Assembly (NCBI RefSeq): GCF_000518765.1
Contig: NZ_JAEF01000007.1
Span: forward strand, 219,616-283,615
Direction of reading: 5' to 3'
DNA: 64,000 nt
Source of the DNA: Ruminococcus flavefaciens ATCC 19208
Lineage (GTDB): Bacteria; Bacillota; Clostridia; Oscillospirales; Ruminococcaceae
Shown: positions 17,325-25,345 of the stretch, piece by piece
Layout of the letters: each line of letters begins with the position of its first letter
How positions within the stretch are numbered: the stretch's first letter is position 1
Notes under the pieces: generated by a model
The model's input: only the letters and a program-made list of their open reading frames with translations
What the model was told of the DNA's origin: nothing
The model's database searches: none
Program-made: the position numbers and the translations under genes

Positions 17325-19535
17325 ATGAAACGTATAGGTGTAGTAATACCTTCGATAACAGACAATCTGCAGACACAGCTTCTTGATGGCATTTTCAAAA
17401 CTGCCTCTGCCGCGGATTGTGATGTAATAGTGCTGACAACTATGACAAACGGACTGGAATTTCACGTTCAGAGTGAGATAATGGATGGAGAAGAAAGCAT
17501 TTACTGTCTTCTTGAACGAGCTGCACTGGACGGAGTGCTGATCGCTTCGCAGTATTTCGTCAAAGAGAGCGTCCGCCGCATGATATCGGAAAAGATAAGG
17601 CGGACCGGAATTCCGTGCATTGACTTTGGCGGCAGTTCCCTTGGCTTTGAAACTGTCTCTGTACCGCAGGATGATGCTGTATATGAGCTGACGTGTCACC
17701 TGATAGAAAAGCACGGGTGCAGAGAACTGATGTTTCTTGCCGGACATGAAGGCAATCCTGATTCAGAGCAGCGTATGTCCGGTTTCCTCCGCGCAGTAAA
17801 TGAACACAACTGTACACATGAGATATTCTATGGAGACTTCTGGAAGATGCGTGCAGAGGAGCTTGGTAATGAGTTAATACATCACAAAAGGAAGTGTCCT
17901 GATGCTGTTGTATGTGCAAATGACATAATGGCAGTAACACTATGTGATGTTCTGCAGAAAGGCGGCATCAATGTCCCCGGCGATATCATTGTAACCGGCT
18001 TCGACGGACATATCAGTGCGATATCAAATTTTCCTTCTATTACTACGATAGGCGGTATTATGTCAGAAACGGGCAGAGCCGGAACAGAAAAACTGCTAAG
18101 AATTAGCGGAGGGATGCCGGTTCCGGACTCTGGAAACGATTTACACATAATCTATGGTGCAAGCTGCGGATGTGTAGAGAAAATGGCTGATTATCAGACA
18201 GCAGCACTACAGGTACGTGAGCAGATTCGGCGTGACACTGAGGTCAGCGATATGCTCGAAATGCGAATCAATGCTGATGTTATAACAAGAGCTTCAGCCG
18301 TTGAGTCTCTCTCTGAGCTGACTGATATCGTTGACCAGACAGCACACATAATCAAAAGCTACCGCTCACTGCATCTTTGCATTCTTCCCGATTGGGACAG
18401 CGAACCTGAACAGCCGGATATATGCCGTACAAAGCCATATCCCGGACAAATGCTCTGTGCTGTTACAAAGAAGGCATGGAAGGACGGCAAAAGCGGCTCA
18501 TTGTTTCCTACGTCACAAATAGTGCCAATGCTTGCAAAGCCTCATGAACCTGTTCTGTTGATACTTCTGCCGCTGCACGCCGCATCACAGGTTTTCGGAT
18601 ACTGCGGATTTGTCTATGAAAAAGCAGCAGACTTCAAGGCATCGGTCATGCTTTTCAACCTTCTGAGTTCCGTGGCAAACGGTCTGCGTATCCTGCGGCA
18701 CAGACTATATGCGGAGTATCTGCAAAAAACGGTAGAAGAAGCTTCAATGTACGATAAGATGACTGATATGCTCAGCAAAAAAGGGCTGCTGCTTTATCTC
18801 GAGAACCAGGAGCAGACAAGCAGAAATAACGGCATAATGCTCGTTACTATCGCTATGCTTACGGCTTCACCGAACAACATGAGCAGCAGTATAATGACCG
18901 ATAACGTACTTCAGTCAGAGCTTTTGCTTGCAAATGCGATACGTCTGATATCAGGACGGAAGTATCAGACTGCACGTCTCGACAAAAGAACTTTTGCAAT
19001 AGTTTTTTCTCTTGAGGAAGAAACACCTGAATACTATGCAGAAGAACTGATGATACAGCTTGAAGTACTCATACGCAAAATGCAGGAGGGTTCGGCGGCT
19101 GCATTTCTTCCTGAGCCGTACTATGTCTGCGGAGAGGTGTCATATCCGGCTGAGAAATGTCTCTCTGAGCTGTGGGAGTCGCTTAGCAGCAGTATGCCTG
19201 CGGAAAAGGGATTTACAGGTATCAGTCAGCTCAAAAAGCTCAGGCGTGAGATACACAAGGCGCCTGAGCTTGACTGGAGTCTCTCTGTACTCGCCAAACG
19301 GCTGAACATCAGCAAAAGCTATGTTCAGAAACTGTACAAGGAGCATTTCGAGGTCAGTTATATTGATGACCTGCTTGAAGCACGTATAGGTATGGCAAAG
19401 AAGCTTCTGTTAACGACCGATCTGCGTGTCAGCGAGGTTGCCTCTTCCTGCGGATATCAGAACGCTACTCACTTCATGCGTCAGTTCAGAGCGAAGACAG
19501 GAATGTCTCCATCTGAATACAGAGAAAGGCAATAA
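17325..19535 (+). CDS. Hybrid transcriptional regulator: LacI-type sensor, GGDEF-like middle, AraC HTH
   Basis: The 736-aa protein starts directly with a periplasmic-binding-protein-like sensor (IGVVIPSITDN, DGVLIASQYF, VVCANDIMAV, IIVTGFDGH; residues 1-280). LacI proteins have a DNA-binding headpiece before this fold; here it is absent. A helical linker and a sensor-like segment follow. Around residues 470-600 a degenerate GGDEF-like domain (YDKMTDMLSKKGLLLYLE) lacks the GG(D/E)EF catalytic loop. The C-terminus is an AraC double helix-turn-helix (LAKRLNISKSYVQKL, VSEVASSCGYQNATHF, GMSPSEYRERQ). It likely senses a sugar in the cytoplasm and controls the divergent dockerin metallopeptidase. 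AAGGAGG precedes the ATG. Confidence 0.9.
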   Translation: MKRIGVVIPSITDNLQTQLLDGIFKTASAADCDVIVLTTMTNGLEFHVQSEIMDGEESIYCLLERAALDGVLIASQYFVKESVRRMISEKIRRTGIPCIDFGGSSLGFETVSVPQDDAVYELTCHLIEKHGCRELMFLAGHEGNPDSEQRMSGFLRAVNEHNCTHEIFYGDFWKMRAEELGNELIHHKRKCPDAVVCANDIMAVTLCDVLQKGGINVPGDIIVTGFDGHISAISNFPSITTIGGIMSETGRAGTEKLLRISGGMPVPDSGNDLHIIYGASCGCVEKMADYQTAALQVREQIRRDTEVSDMLEMRINADVITRASAVESLSELTDIVDQTAHIIKSYRSLHLCILPDWDSEPEQPDICRTKPYPGQMLCAVTKKAWKDGKSGSLFPTSQIVPMLAKPHEPVLLILLPLHAASQVFGYCGFVYEKAADFKASVMLFNLLSSVANGLRILRHRLYAEYLQKTVEEASMYDKMTDMLSKKGLLLYLENQEQTSRNNGIMLVTIAMLTASPNNMSSSIMTDNVLQSELLLANAIRLISGRKYQTARLDKRTFAIVFSLEEETPEYYAEELMIQLEVLIRKMQEGSAAAFLPEPYYVCGEVSYPAEKCLSELWESLSSSMPAEKGFTGISQLKKLRREIHKAPELDWSLSVLAKRLNISKSYVQKLYKEHFEVSYIDDLLEARIGMAKKLLLTTDLRVSEVASSCGYQNATHFMRQFRAKTGMSPSEYRERQ

Positions 19536-19611
19536 TGGGATGTTGTGCCATTGATTGTTAGCGCCAAACATCCCATGCTTATTAATATAAATTATAAAAA
19601 ACTCCGCAGTA

Positions 19612-19803
19612 ATGGCTAATGTCATTAAGCTAGTCGAATATCCATTCATTAAAGCCGCAAGGCTAGCAAAATACGGAGTCTATGATATGCAGGGTATCAC
19701 CATGCTACCGGAGGCTCTGTTATACAAGGAATTTGGTGTTAACGCTGAATTCATTATAGATCATGCCTGGGGACGGGAGTCCTGCACTAGCACAAAAAGC
19801 TGA
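19612..19803 (+). pseudogene. Fragment of a UmuC-like Y-family DNA polymerase gene
   Basis: The frame reads ARLAKYGVYDMQGI, then ALLYKEFGVNAEFIIDHAWG. This resembles Firmicute UmuC-type polymerases, which have a RLAKYGI-x-TMGDI helix-hairpin segment and, later, LLYKLFG-x-NAELLIDHAWG. The segment normally lying between them is shortened and all catalytic palm motifs are absent. After HAWG the frame soon stops. It is a relic of a deleted polymerase gene. Confidence 0.6.
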
Positions 19804-20110
19804 TAACGTCGAGCTTTACAAACAACTCATTGATTTAAGTTCACAGGCCTTGGATATGCAGACTGAAATAGCAAAACTACGCGAAGAGAATTCAGAACTA
19901 CAAAAATCCAAAGAAACGGAGCAAAGGTTTGTTAGGCATGAACAGCCGTATATAACACTGCAAGGTGATAATCAAAAGGTGTGCTACTGCGCTGTATGTT
20001 GGGGAAAAGATGAGAAAATGATTCAGATGGGCAGAATCAACTGGGATAAAGGTCAAATAAAGCTATATTGCAAAGTTTGTGAGAATCACTGCATTGAATG
20101 CGAGCAGTAA
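19763..20110 (+). CDS. Small coiled-coil/zinc-ribbon protein, probably 5'-truncated
   Basis: The frame overlaps the UmuC-like relic and yields up to 115 residues. After ~10 residues of relic-derived sequence it shows a helical coiled-coil (ELYKQLIDLSSQALDMQ, then KLREENSELQK) and a four-cysteine ribbon (CAVCWG and CKVCENH). I recall this layout from small proteins near clostridial mobile elements, which usually have an extra N-terminal helix. No ribosome binding site precedes the ATG. It is likely a fused remnant, although the zinc ribbon is intact. Confidence 0.4.
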   Translation: MPGDGSPALAQKADNVELYKQLIDLSSQALDMQTEIAKLREENSELQKSKETEQRFVRHEQPYITLQGDNQKVCYCAVCWGKDEKMIQMGRINWDKGQIKLYCKVCENHCIECEQ

Positions 20111-20203
20111 GTTATGACTGTCTTTCACTAATACTACATAGCATACAAAAATGCTTTTACCACTTATACCACTTTTTTCACTCAAAAGTTTTTTCTGGGA
20201 CAA

Positions 20204-20244
20204 AAAAGACCTCATAGCTGAAGCTATGAGAGCCTTATTGTTTT
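20204..20244 (+). terminator. Probable terminator hairpin
   Basis: Stem CTCATAGC / GCTATGAG with loop TGAA, preceded by an A-tract and followed by a T-rich segment. Confidence 0.5.
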
Positions 20245-20461
20245 ATTCAGATAAACACATTAACGTGAATATCACGCCAGCTTAGTATTCTGCGCTTCGT
20301 AGACTTCGCGTAAAGGTATTCTTTAGCATCGTCCAGATTCAGCGTAAAACAGCCAATCTGAGTATATTTTGGAATTACTTTCCTTCGTTGATTGCAGCCT
20401 GTGTTGCAACCAGTGAAAAATGAAGTATCAACAGTAATTGTCTGCAATATTTTTCCTACAC

Positions 20462-20545
20462 TTTTCCTACAGTTAGACAATTTTTTCTGCAAAGGCATTA
20501 CACGGCAAATCTGCTCAAATCCTCGAAATATAGGCGCAAAAAAGT
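20462..20545. repeat. Imperfect ~80-bp direct repeat, copy B
   Basis: Counterpart of 14122-14205 in the same orientation. It lies ~50 bp before a 3' tRNA fragment. The surrounding 20111-20812 stretch contains no convincing gene: the minus-strand frame at 20247-20498 (83 codons) has no recognisable domain. Confidence 0.65.
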
Positions 20546-20594
20546 ATTTTGATAAACCGGATGAAACTGCGGAATATCCGTCAGCATAGGCTTG

Positions 20595-20634
20595 TGGTCC
20601 CGAAGACCGTGGGTTCGAATCCCATCTCCCACCC
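20595..20634 (+). pseudogene. 3' fragment of a tRNA gene
   Basis: The T-arm (GTGGGTTCGAATCCCAT) and an acceptor 3' strand ending CTCCCACCC are intact, but no complementary 5' acceptor, D-arm or anticodon arm is present upstream. A tRNA-style terminator follows. Such 3' ends are typical remains of integrase attachment sites. Confidence 0.75.
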
Positions 20635-20645
20635 TTATGAAATAG

Positions 20646-20676
20646 GCACTTCTGAGAAATCGGAAGTGCTTTTTTC
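20646..20676 (+). terminator. Terminator after the tRNA fragment
   Basis: Stem GCACTTC / GAAGTGC followed by TTTTTT. Confidence 0.75.
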
Positions 20677-20812
20677 GTTTTTTTCTAAGATTTTTTCTAA
20701 TATAAGAGCTTTCTAATATAAATGTCCCCGCTATTGCGGGGGCTATCTGTATCATTTTTTCATAAGTTTTGATCTGTCATGGTACTAAGCTGAATCAGAA
20801 TTTAATCACCAC

Positions 20813-21331
20813 TTAATCTTTCACAGGACAAATCATCTGAAGGTCAAATGGTTCCTCTTCAGCAATTTCTTTTATAGGATTACTTGCCAGGCCACTTCCC
20901 ATTGCTCTGTAAAATGCAATCGTCTCCTCAGAAGAACAAGCAGATATGTACAAAGCCTCTGCACCAGCTTTTCTTGCTTCAGCTTTTCCTACTTCAAATA
21001 ATTGTCTGCCAACACCTTGACCTCTACATTCAGAAGATACCTGCATCATATCAAGAATCATGTATGGACCATTTAGTTTCCTTAATAGCCCTATAAAGCC
21101 AACAACTTTTTCATTATCTAATGCAACGTATGTAATATAATCATCACTGCTTATTTGCTTTGCCACAGAACGCTTTTTGTTTAAATCCCAATCTTCGGTA
21201 TATTTGCATTCTACTAATGTATATTCTCCGTCTATTCTTCGATATACTTTATTTACATTCTGTTTTCTGTTATATAAATCCAATGATTCTAAACAGAAAT
21301 TTCTTTCTGATAATAATTCAATTTTAATCAA
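20813..21331 (-). CDS. GNAT-family N-acetyltransferase
   Basis: The 172-aa protein has the GNAT fold: a central beta strand pair (YVALDNEKVVGFIGL), the acetyl-CoA pyrophosphate loop in motif A (ECRGQGVGRQLFEVG, near residues 110-125), and the later EETIAFYRAMG helix. It transfers an acetyl group from acetyl-CoA to an unknown amine. The likely start is TTG at 21331, with AGGAGG 9 bp upstream and no suitable ATG. It stands alone between the tRNA-fragment region and a divergent reductase gene. Confidence 0.85.
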   Translation of the reverse strand: MIKIELLSERNFCLESLDLYNRKQNVNKVYRRIDGEYTLVECKYTEDWDLNKKRSVAKQISSDDYITYVALDNEKVVGFIGLLRKLNGPYMILDMMQVSSECRGQGVGRQLFEVGKAEARKAGAEALYISACSSEETIAFYRAMGSGLASNPIKEIAEEEPFDLQMICPVKD

Positions 21332-21666
21332 ATGATAATCCTCCTATATTATCTATTTCACTCTTTTGATTCGTTTTTATTATTATCGTTTTCATACGCA
21401 ACACCCCTTTCACAGTTAAATTCCGATTTATCGCAGTAAAACTGCTTACTATCCATATTATACACCGCACTGTCGCCCAAAGTCAAGAATAGATATAAAC
21501 ATGATCCATAGTTTACTCGCTTTCGTTCTTATAATATTCATCCACCCAAAACAGTATAAACCTTAGCGCTGATAATGTCAACTCTACGGAACGTGGATTG
21601 ACGCTGCTTCTCCTCAGGTTTATAATAAAAACAGATATTTTTGAAACCTACAAGGAGATGGTTATT
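21332..21666. other. Intergenic region between divergent genes
   Basis: AT-rich, holding the upstream regions of the acetyltransferase (minus) and the FMN reductase (plus). No RNA motif, repeat or convincing consensus promoter was seen. Confidence 0.5.
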
Positions 21667-22353
21667 ATGAAAATACTTGTTCTGAACGGTAGTCCAAAGC
21701 GTGAAAAAAGTGACACTATGCACATAACCCGAGCATTCCTTGACGGCATGAAAGATGAATCACCTCAGGAAGTTCACATAGTCAATATCATCGACAAGCA
21801 CATCGAATTCTGCACAGGTTGTTTCATCTGTAAACGTAACGGCGGAGAGTGCATACACAACGATGATATGAGTGCGCTTCTCAGCGAGGTTCTGGAGAGT
21901 GATCTCCTGCTGATGAGTTATCCTCTCTACGCTTACGGAATGCCTGCTCCGCTGAAAGTATTTATCGACCGCACGATGCCGCTTTCCAGTATGGCAATGA
22001 AAAAGCAGGGAGACCGATATGTTCATGTCGGACAGGCTGACTTTTCTCACCTGAGATACATGATGATATGCGGCTGCGGATTTCCCAACAGCAAACATAA
22101 TTTCGAGCCTGTCGTAACCCAGTTCAAGCTTATGTTTCCAAGCAATCATACCATCATAACCGTTCCCGAAAGTCCGATGTTCAACGCTCCTGAAGCCGCA
22201 GAAGTGACGGTACCGAGACTTGCACTCGTCAGACAAGCTGGAAAGCAGTACGCCGGAACCGGTGCGATAGATAATGATTTACTCGCAGAAATATGCTCTC
22301 CGATGATATCGGAAGATATGTATGCTGCAATATGTAATGGTGAGATAAAATGA
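21667..22353 (+). CDS. NADPH-dependent FMN reductase / flavodoxin-fold oxidoreductase
   Basis: The 228-aa protein begins with the flavodoxin-fold P-loop (ILVLNGSPKREKSDTM) that holds the FMN phosphate. A CTGCFICKRNGGECIHNDD segment follows, typical of iron-sulfur flavoprotein/multimeric flavodoxin relatives, then SYPLYAYGMPAPLKVFIDR contacting the isoalloxazine ring. It probably reduces quinones, nitro compounds or other electrophiles using NAD(P)H. ATG 21667 has AAGGAG 9 bp upstream; ATG 21658 would have no spacing. A strong terminator follows, so it is monocistronic. Confidence 0.85.
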   Translation: MKILVLNGSPKREKSDTMHITRAFLDGMKDESPQEVHIVNIIDKHIEFCTGCFICKRNGGECIHNDDMSALLSEVLESDLLLMSYPLYAYGMPAPLKVFIDRTMPLSSMAMKKQGDRYVHVGQADFSHLRYMMICGCGFPNSKHNFEPVVTQFKLMFPSNHTIITVPESPMFNAPEAAEVTVPRLALVRQAGKQYAGTGAIDNDLLAEICSPMISEDMYAAICNGEIK

Positions 22354-22354
22354 T

Positions 22355-22385
22355 AAAAAAGGCGGGTCAGTTTTGCGCCTTTTTG
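22355..22385 (+). terminator. Terminator of the FMN reductase gene
   Basis: Stem AAAAAGGCG / CGCCTTTTT directly after the stop codon. Confidence 0.8.
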
Positions 22386-22448
22386 TATTTTTTCAAATGT
22401 TCTGTTTCAATCATTGCAGTCTCATAATATCAGAATGTTTCTTTCAAT

Positions 22449-23111
22449 TTATTCGTGCATCTGATTTATCTGCTTTTTCGACCAATAGAAGATAAGCTCT
22501 GACAGCCTATCAAAATCAGATACGCCGCTGTTTTTTATCTGTATATAAGCAGAGATAATATCTTTTTCGTTGTCTACAACTTTGCAGACAAGCTCCTGAG
22601 AATGTGCGATATATTCTCCTGATCGCAGATACCAGAGTGCCTGTATCACAAAGGAGGCGGATTTATACAAGCCTTTCAGTATTTCTGGATCTTTCTCATA
22701 TATCAGATTATGAACGCAGGAATGATAAATATTGCAGACTCCTATCCTGACTGACCGTCTGATATCATCATCAGTTATTGGCGGAATAATATCATCAAGA
22801 GTCCCGATTATCGGTTTCGTATCATGATAGAACTGGAACAGATCAGATACCTCCCAGTTCCTGAGGTCGTCTGCATCAGAAAGAAATCCACAAAGTAAAT
22901 CCCTGTGCGGAAGAGTGTCAAGCATAGTCCGGTAACGTCTTACATCTTCACACGAAAGATTATCGAGAATCACAACTATATCAATATCACTGCTTTCTGT
23001 TGCTTCTCCGCGTGCATAGCTGCCCTGTAAGCCAACGAAACATACCCTGTCTGGAAATGTATTTTTCAAGGCTGAGATAAATTTATCTATCAAAGACGCT
23101 GTATCGATCAT
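22449..23111 (-). CDS. Nucleotidyltransferase-domain protein
   Basis: The protein shows the polymerase-beta-type nucleotidyltransferase signature GSYARGEATESSDIDIVVI near residues 30-50: the GS motif, then D-x-D metal ligands. The remaining ~150 residues are helical, as in substrate-binding domains of aminoglycoside or kanamycin nucleotidyltransferase relatives. A role in drug modification is possible but unproven. The start at 23111 is set by AGGAG on the minus strand; the longer frame to 23171 lacks a site. The upstream yjdF gene has its own terminator, so this gene is probably separately transcribed. Confidence 0.8.
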   Translation of the reverse strand: MIDTASLIDKFISALKNTFPDRVCFVGLQGSYARGEATESSDIDIVVILDNLSCEDVRRYRTMLDTLPHRDLLCGFLSDADDLRNWEVSDLFQFYHDTKPIIGTLDDIIPPITDDDIRRSVRIGVCNIYHSCVHNLIYEKDPEILKGLYKSASFVIQALWYLRSGEYIAHSQELVCKVVDNEKDIISAYIQIKNSGVSDFDRLSELIFYWSKKQINQMHE

Positions 23112-23159
23112 ATCTGGTCTCCTGAACAAAATGTATATCTTAATATTAATTGATTGGAT

Positions 23160-23197
23160 AAAAAGTCCCAACAGTTGAAACTGTCAGGACTTTTTTT
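23160..23197 (-). terminator. Terminator of the yjdF gene
   Basis: Stem AAAAAGTCC / GGACTTTTT with an internal loop and an inner CAGTT / AACTG pairing, between yjdF and the nucleotidyltransferase gene. Confidence 0.75.
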
Positions 23198-23208
23198 GCA
23201 GGAAGCTG

Positions 23209-23625
23209 TCAATGACCTTTGTGCTTTTTCCTGCGCTTTTGCTGTTTAAGCTCAAACTGACGATGCTTTTCGGCTTCACGCTGCTCTTTTGTGATCTGCT
23301 TGCGTTCGGTCTTCATTTGCTCCTGCATAAGCTTTAGCGCCTGCTGAGACTTAGTGCCGATACCTGCGGTACTGAGCTGCTTTCGTGCATTGCGTTGCCG
23401 CCGTTTGGGATTGTCAGCAGTCTGGTTTGTTTTTGCCTTGACAGCAGGACTGAACTTCAACTTGTAGTAATGCCTTAGCACATAATCCCAGACTTCGCTC
23501 TCCTTGGGCTCTGCTCCGAATGAGACCTTAGCCGCTGAGAGTTTACCCTTTTCAGAGCGTTCAAAAACTCCCACCCAGAAAGGCTCATCGAAAAATACCG
23601 TCAGCATACCGTTCGTTTTGTCCAT
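23209..23625 (-). CDS. yjdF: YjdF family protein (DUF2992)
   Basis: The 138-aa protein has the YjdF layout: an N-terminal domain (LTVFFDEPFWVGVFER, then KVSFGAEPKESEVWDYVL) followed by a very basic, Lys/Arg/Gln-rich tail ending in KKRRKKHKGH-like sequence. The family function is unproven, but members are commonly controlled by the yjdF RNA motif, which senses azaaromatic compounds, suggesting a response to toxic heterocycles. A matching structured leader lies directly upstream (23640-23786). The ribosome binding site is AGGAGGG. The tail would bind RNA or another polyanion, by inference. Confidence 0.88.
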   Translation of the reverse strand: MDKTNGMLTVFFDEPFWVGVFERSEKGKLSAAKVSFGAEPKESEVWDYVLRHYYKLKFSPAVKAKTNQTADNPKRRQRNARKQLSTAGIGTKSQQALKLMQEQMKTERKQITKEQREAEKHRQFELKQQKRRKKHKGH

Positions 23626-23639
23626 ATCTTTCCCTCCTG

Positions 23640-23786
23640 AAAATAGTTATGGACAAAGAACGGACAACCCGGAGGGGCAGGTTACTTACCCTGTATTCAC
23701 AGGACGGCCGGGCTACCTACCGGCTCTGGCATACCCGAAAGTACACGTTGCGTTTTTATCTTTGTCATCTGATCGCACTGCTGTGC
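23640..23786 (-). ncRNA. yjdF riboswitch candidate in the yjdF leader
   Basis: The leader of yjdF is GC-rich against an AT-rich surrounding and contains paired segments including GGTAGCCCGGCC and CCTGTGAATACAGGG hairpins, ending at the ribosome binding site. The position, length (~145 nt) and downstream gene fit the yjdF motif. I have not aligned it to the covariance model. Confidence 0.65.
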
Positions 23787-23793
23787 TGTATAT

Positions 23794-23822
23794 ATCATAA
23801 CACATCAGCATGTTTTGGTCAA
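23794..23822 (-). promoter_or_regulatory. Promoter of the yjdF leader and gene
   Basis: Minus-strand TTGACC and TATGAT with 17-bp spacing. It places the transcript start right at the beginning of the structured leader. Confidence 0.75.
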
Positions 23823-24037
23823 GACTATGTGTTGACGGAATCTCACCTTTCGGTTATAATAAAATCAAGCTTAAGTCATTAAAAAATGTTATGTCGACAG
23901 ATATGCTGTAAACGTTGTAATATCGCATATGTCACGATTCGTGTCATGGGTGTGACCGTACGGTTCTTTACTTTTTTCAGCCCCCGTGTTACCATGAGAT
24001 CAGCCGAAAGGAAATCATCTGAAAGGAACACGGAATT

Positions 24038-24697
24038 ATGAAAAAGAATGAAAAGAACACACTTATCACAGGCACGATTATGCTGATACTGTTTGCAGTC
24101 TGGACTGTACTGATACAGACAGTTGATGTTCAGGCAGTGGGACAGAACGGAACGGACATCGGTTTTGCAGGTCTGAATGTGTGGTTCCATAAAACGACAG
24201 GCGTTCATATGTGGGTGTATACTGTCACCGACTGGCTTGGACTTGTGCCGATCTTTATCTGTATGATATTCGGAGTTGTCGGTCTTGTCCAGCTTATAAA
24301 GCGGAGAAGTCTTCTTAAAGTTGATAAGGATATTATCCTGCTTGGTATTTACTATATCCTTGTGATATTCGGTTATCTCATATTTGAGATGATACCTATA
24401 AACTACCGGCCGATACTTTTAGAAGGACGTATGGAGGCTTCTTACCCGTCTTCAACAACGCTCCTTGTTATGAGCGTAATGCCTACGTTTGCTTTTCAGG
24501 TGCATCGCAGGATACGAAACACTAAAGTCAGATATGTGCTTTATGCGTTTACGGCCTTATTCACGGCGTTTATGGTGGTGGGACGCACCGTTGCGGGAGT
24601 ACACTGGCTGACGGATATAGCAGGCTCTGTTCTGCTGAGCTCTGGACTGTACTTAATATATCATGGTGCTGTCCACCTCACTGACAAAAATAACTAA
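24038..24697 (+). CDS. PAP2-superfamily membrane phosphatase
   Basis: The 219-aa protein has about six membrane segments. PAP2 motifs are present in degenerate order: NYRPILLEG (motif 1 region), YPSSTT (motif 2, usually PSGH) and GRTVAGVHWLTDI (motif 3, R-x5-H-x3-D). The catalytic His and Asp are kept in motif 3, while Ser-Gly-His of motif 2 is altered to SST. Such enzymes dephosphorylate lipid phosphates such as undecaprenyl pyrophosphate at the membrane. AAAGGA precedes the ATG. The XRE regulator gene follows 13 bp later, so they are co-transcribed. Confidence 0.85.
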   Translation: MKKNEKNTLITGTIMLILFAVWTVLIQTVDVQAVGQNGTDIGFAGLNVWFHKTTGVHMWVYTVTDWLGLVPIFICMIFGVVGLVQLIKRRSLLKVDKDIILLGIYYILVIFGYLIFEMIPINYRPILLEGRMEASYPSSTTLLVMSVMPTFAFQVHRRIRNTKVRYVLYAFTALFTAFMVVGRTVAGVHWLTDIAGSVLLSSGLYLIYHGAVHLTDKNN

Positions 24698-24710
24698 CGG
24701 AGAAATGAAA

Positions 24711-25328
24711 ATGGAATTTCATGAGAAATTGCAGGAATTAAGGAAGAAAAAAGGCTTAACTCAGGAAGAACTTGCAAAGGAGCTATATGTATCCCGTACA
24801 GCGATCTCTAAATGGGAATCGGGAAAGGGTTATCCTAATATTGATTCACTGAAAGAGATATCAAAGTTCTTTTCCGTGACTATAGATGAGCTGCTGTCAT
24901 CGGAAGAACTCATTACCGCGGCAAAAGACGAGAACCGCTCAAATATCGGAAAAATGATAGACCTGCTGATAGGGATAGTAGATATAATGAGTATAATGCT
25001 TATTCTTCTGCCGCTCTATCCTAAAAAGGCTGGGGAGACAGTTTCGGCAGTTGCCCTGTTTGATTACACGCATATATCGTTCGGGATAAGCTGTGTATGC
25101 TGGGGACTGTTTTCAATACTTATAATCATCGGTGCAGTGAAGTTGTTTATGAATTACAGGAACATAGAAAAGGGCAGAAGCACAGTTACTGGCACATCGC
25201 TTGTACTTAGCATTATCGCGGTATTGTTCCTGACTATGGCAAGAATACCCTATGCGGCAACAGTAGCGTTCCTGCTGCTGATAATAAAGGGGATAATGCT
25301 TTTCAAACTCCCAAAAAGTGAGCACTGA
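24711..25328 (+). CDS. XRE-family regulator with C-terminal membrane domain
   Basis: Residues 1-65 form a Cro/CI-type helix-turn-helix (LRKKKGLTQEELAKELYVSR, then AISKWESGKGYPNIDSL). After a short linker, four hydrophobic stretches (from about residue 80 to 200) indicate a membrane-anchored C-terminus. This architecture is widespread in Clostridia and Bacilli, often beside membrane or transport genes. ATG 24711 has GGAG 8 bp upstream and is preferred to ATG 24705. It probably controls its own small operon with the PAP2 phosphatase; the signal sensed by the membrane part is unknown. Confidence 0.88.
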   Translation: MEFHEKLQELRKKKGLTQEELAKELYVSRTAISKWESGKGYPNIDSLKEISKFFSVTIDELLSSEELITAAKDENRSNIGKMIDLLIGIVDIMSIMLILLPLYPKKAGETVSAVALFDYTHISFGISCVCWGLFSILIIIGAVKLFMNYRNIEKGRSTVTGTSLVLSIIAVLFLTMARIPYAATVAFLLLIIKGIMLFKLPKSEH

Positions 25329-25345
25329 ACAGATAGGAGAGACAA

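Noticed and set aside
20247..20498. 83-codon minus-strand frame near the direct repeat
   Set aside because: No ribosome binding site, no recognised domain, and it overlaps the repeat; too weak to call a gene.
20498..20755. Minus-strand frame reading VGDGIRTHGLRDHKPM
   Set aside because: This is the well-known spurious translation of a tRNA 3' end, here the tRNA fragment.
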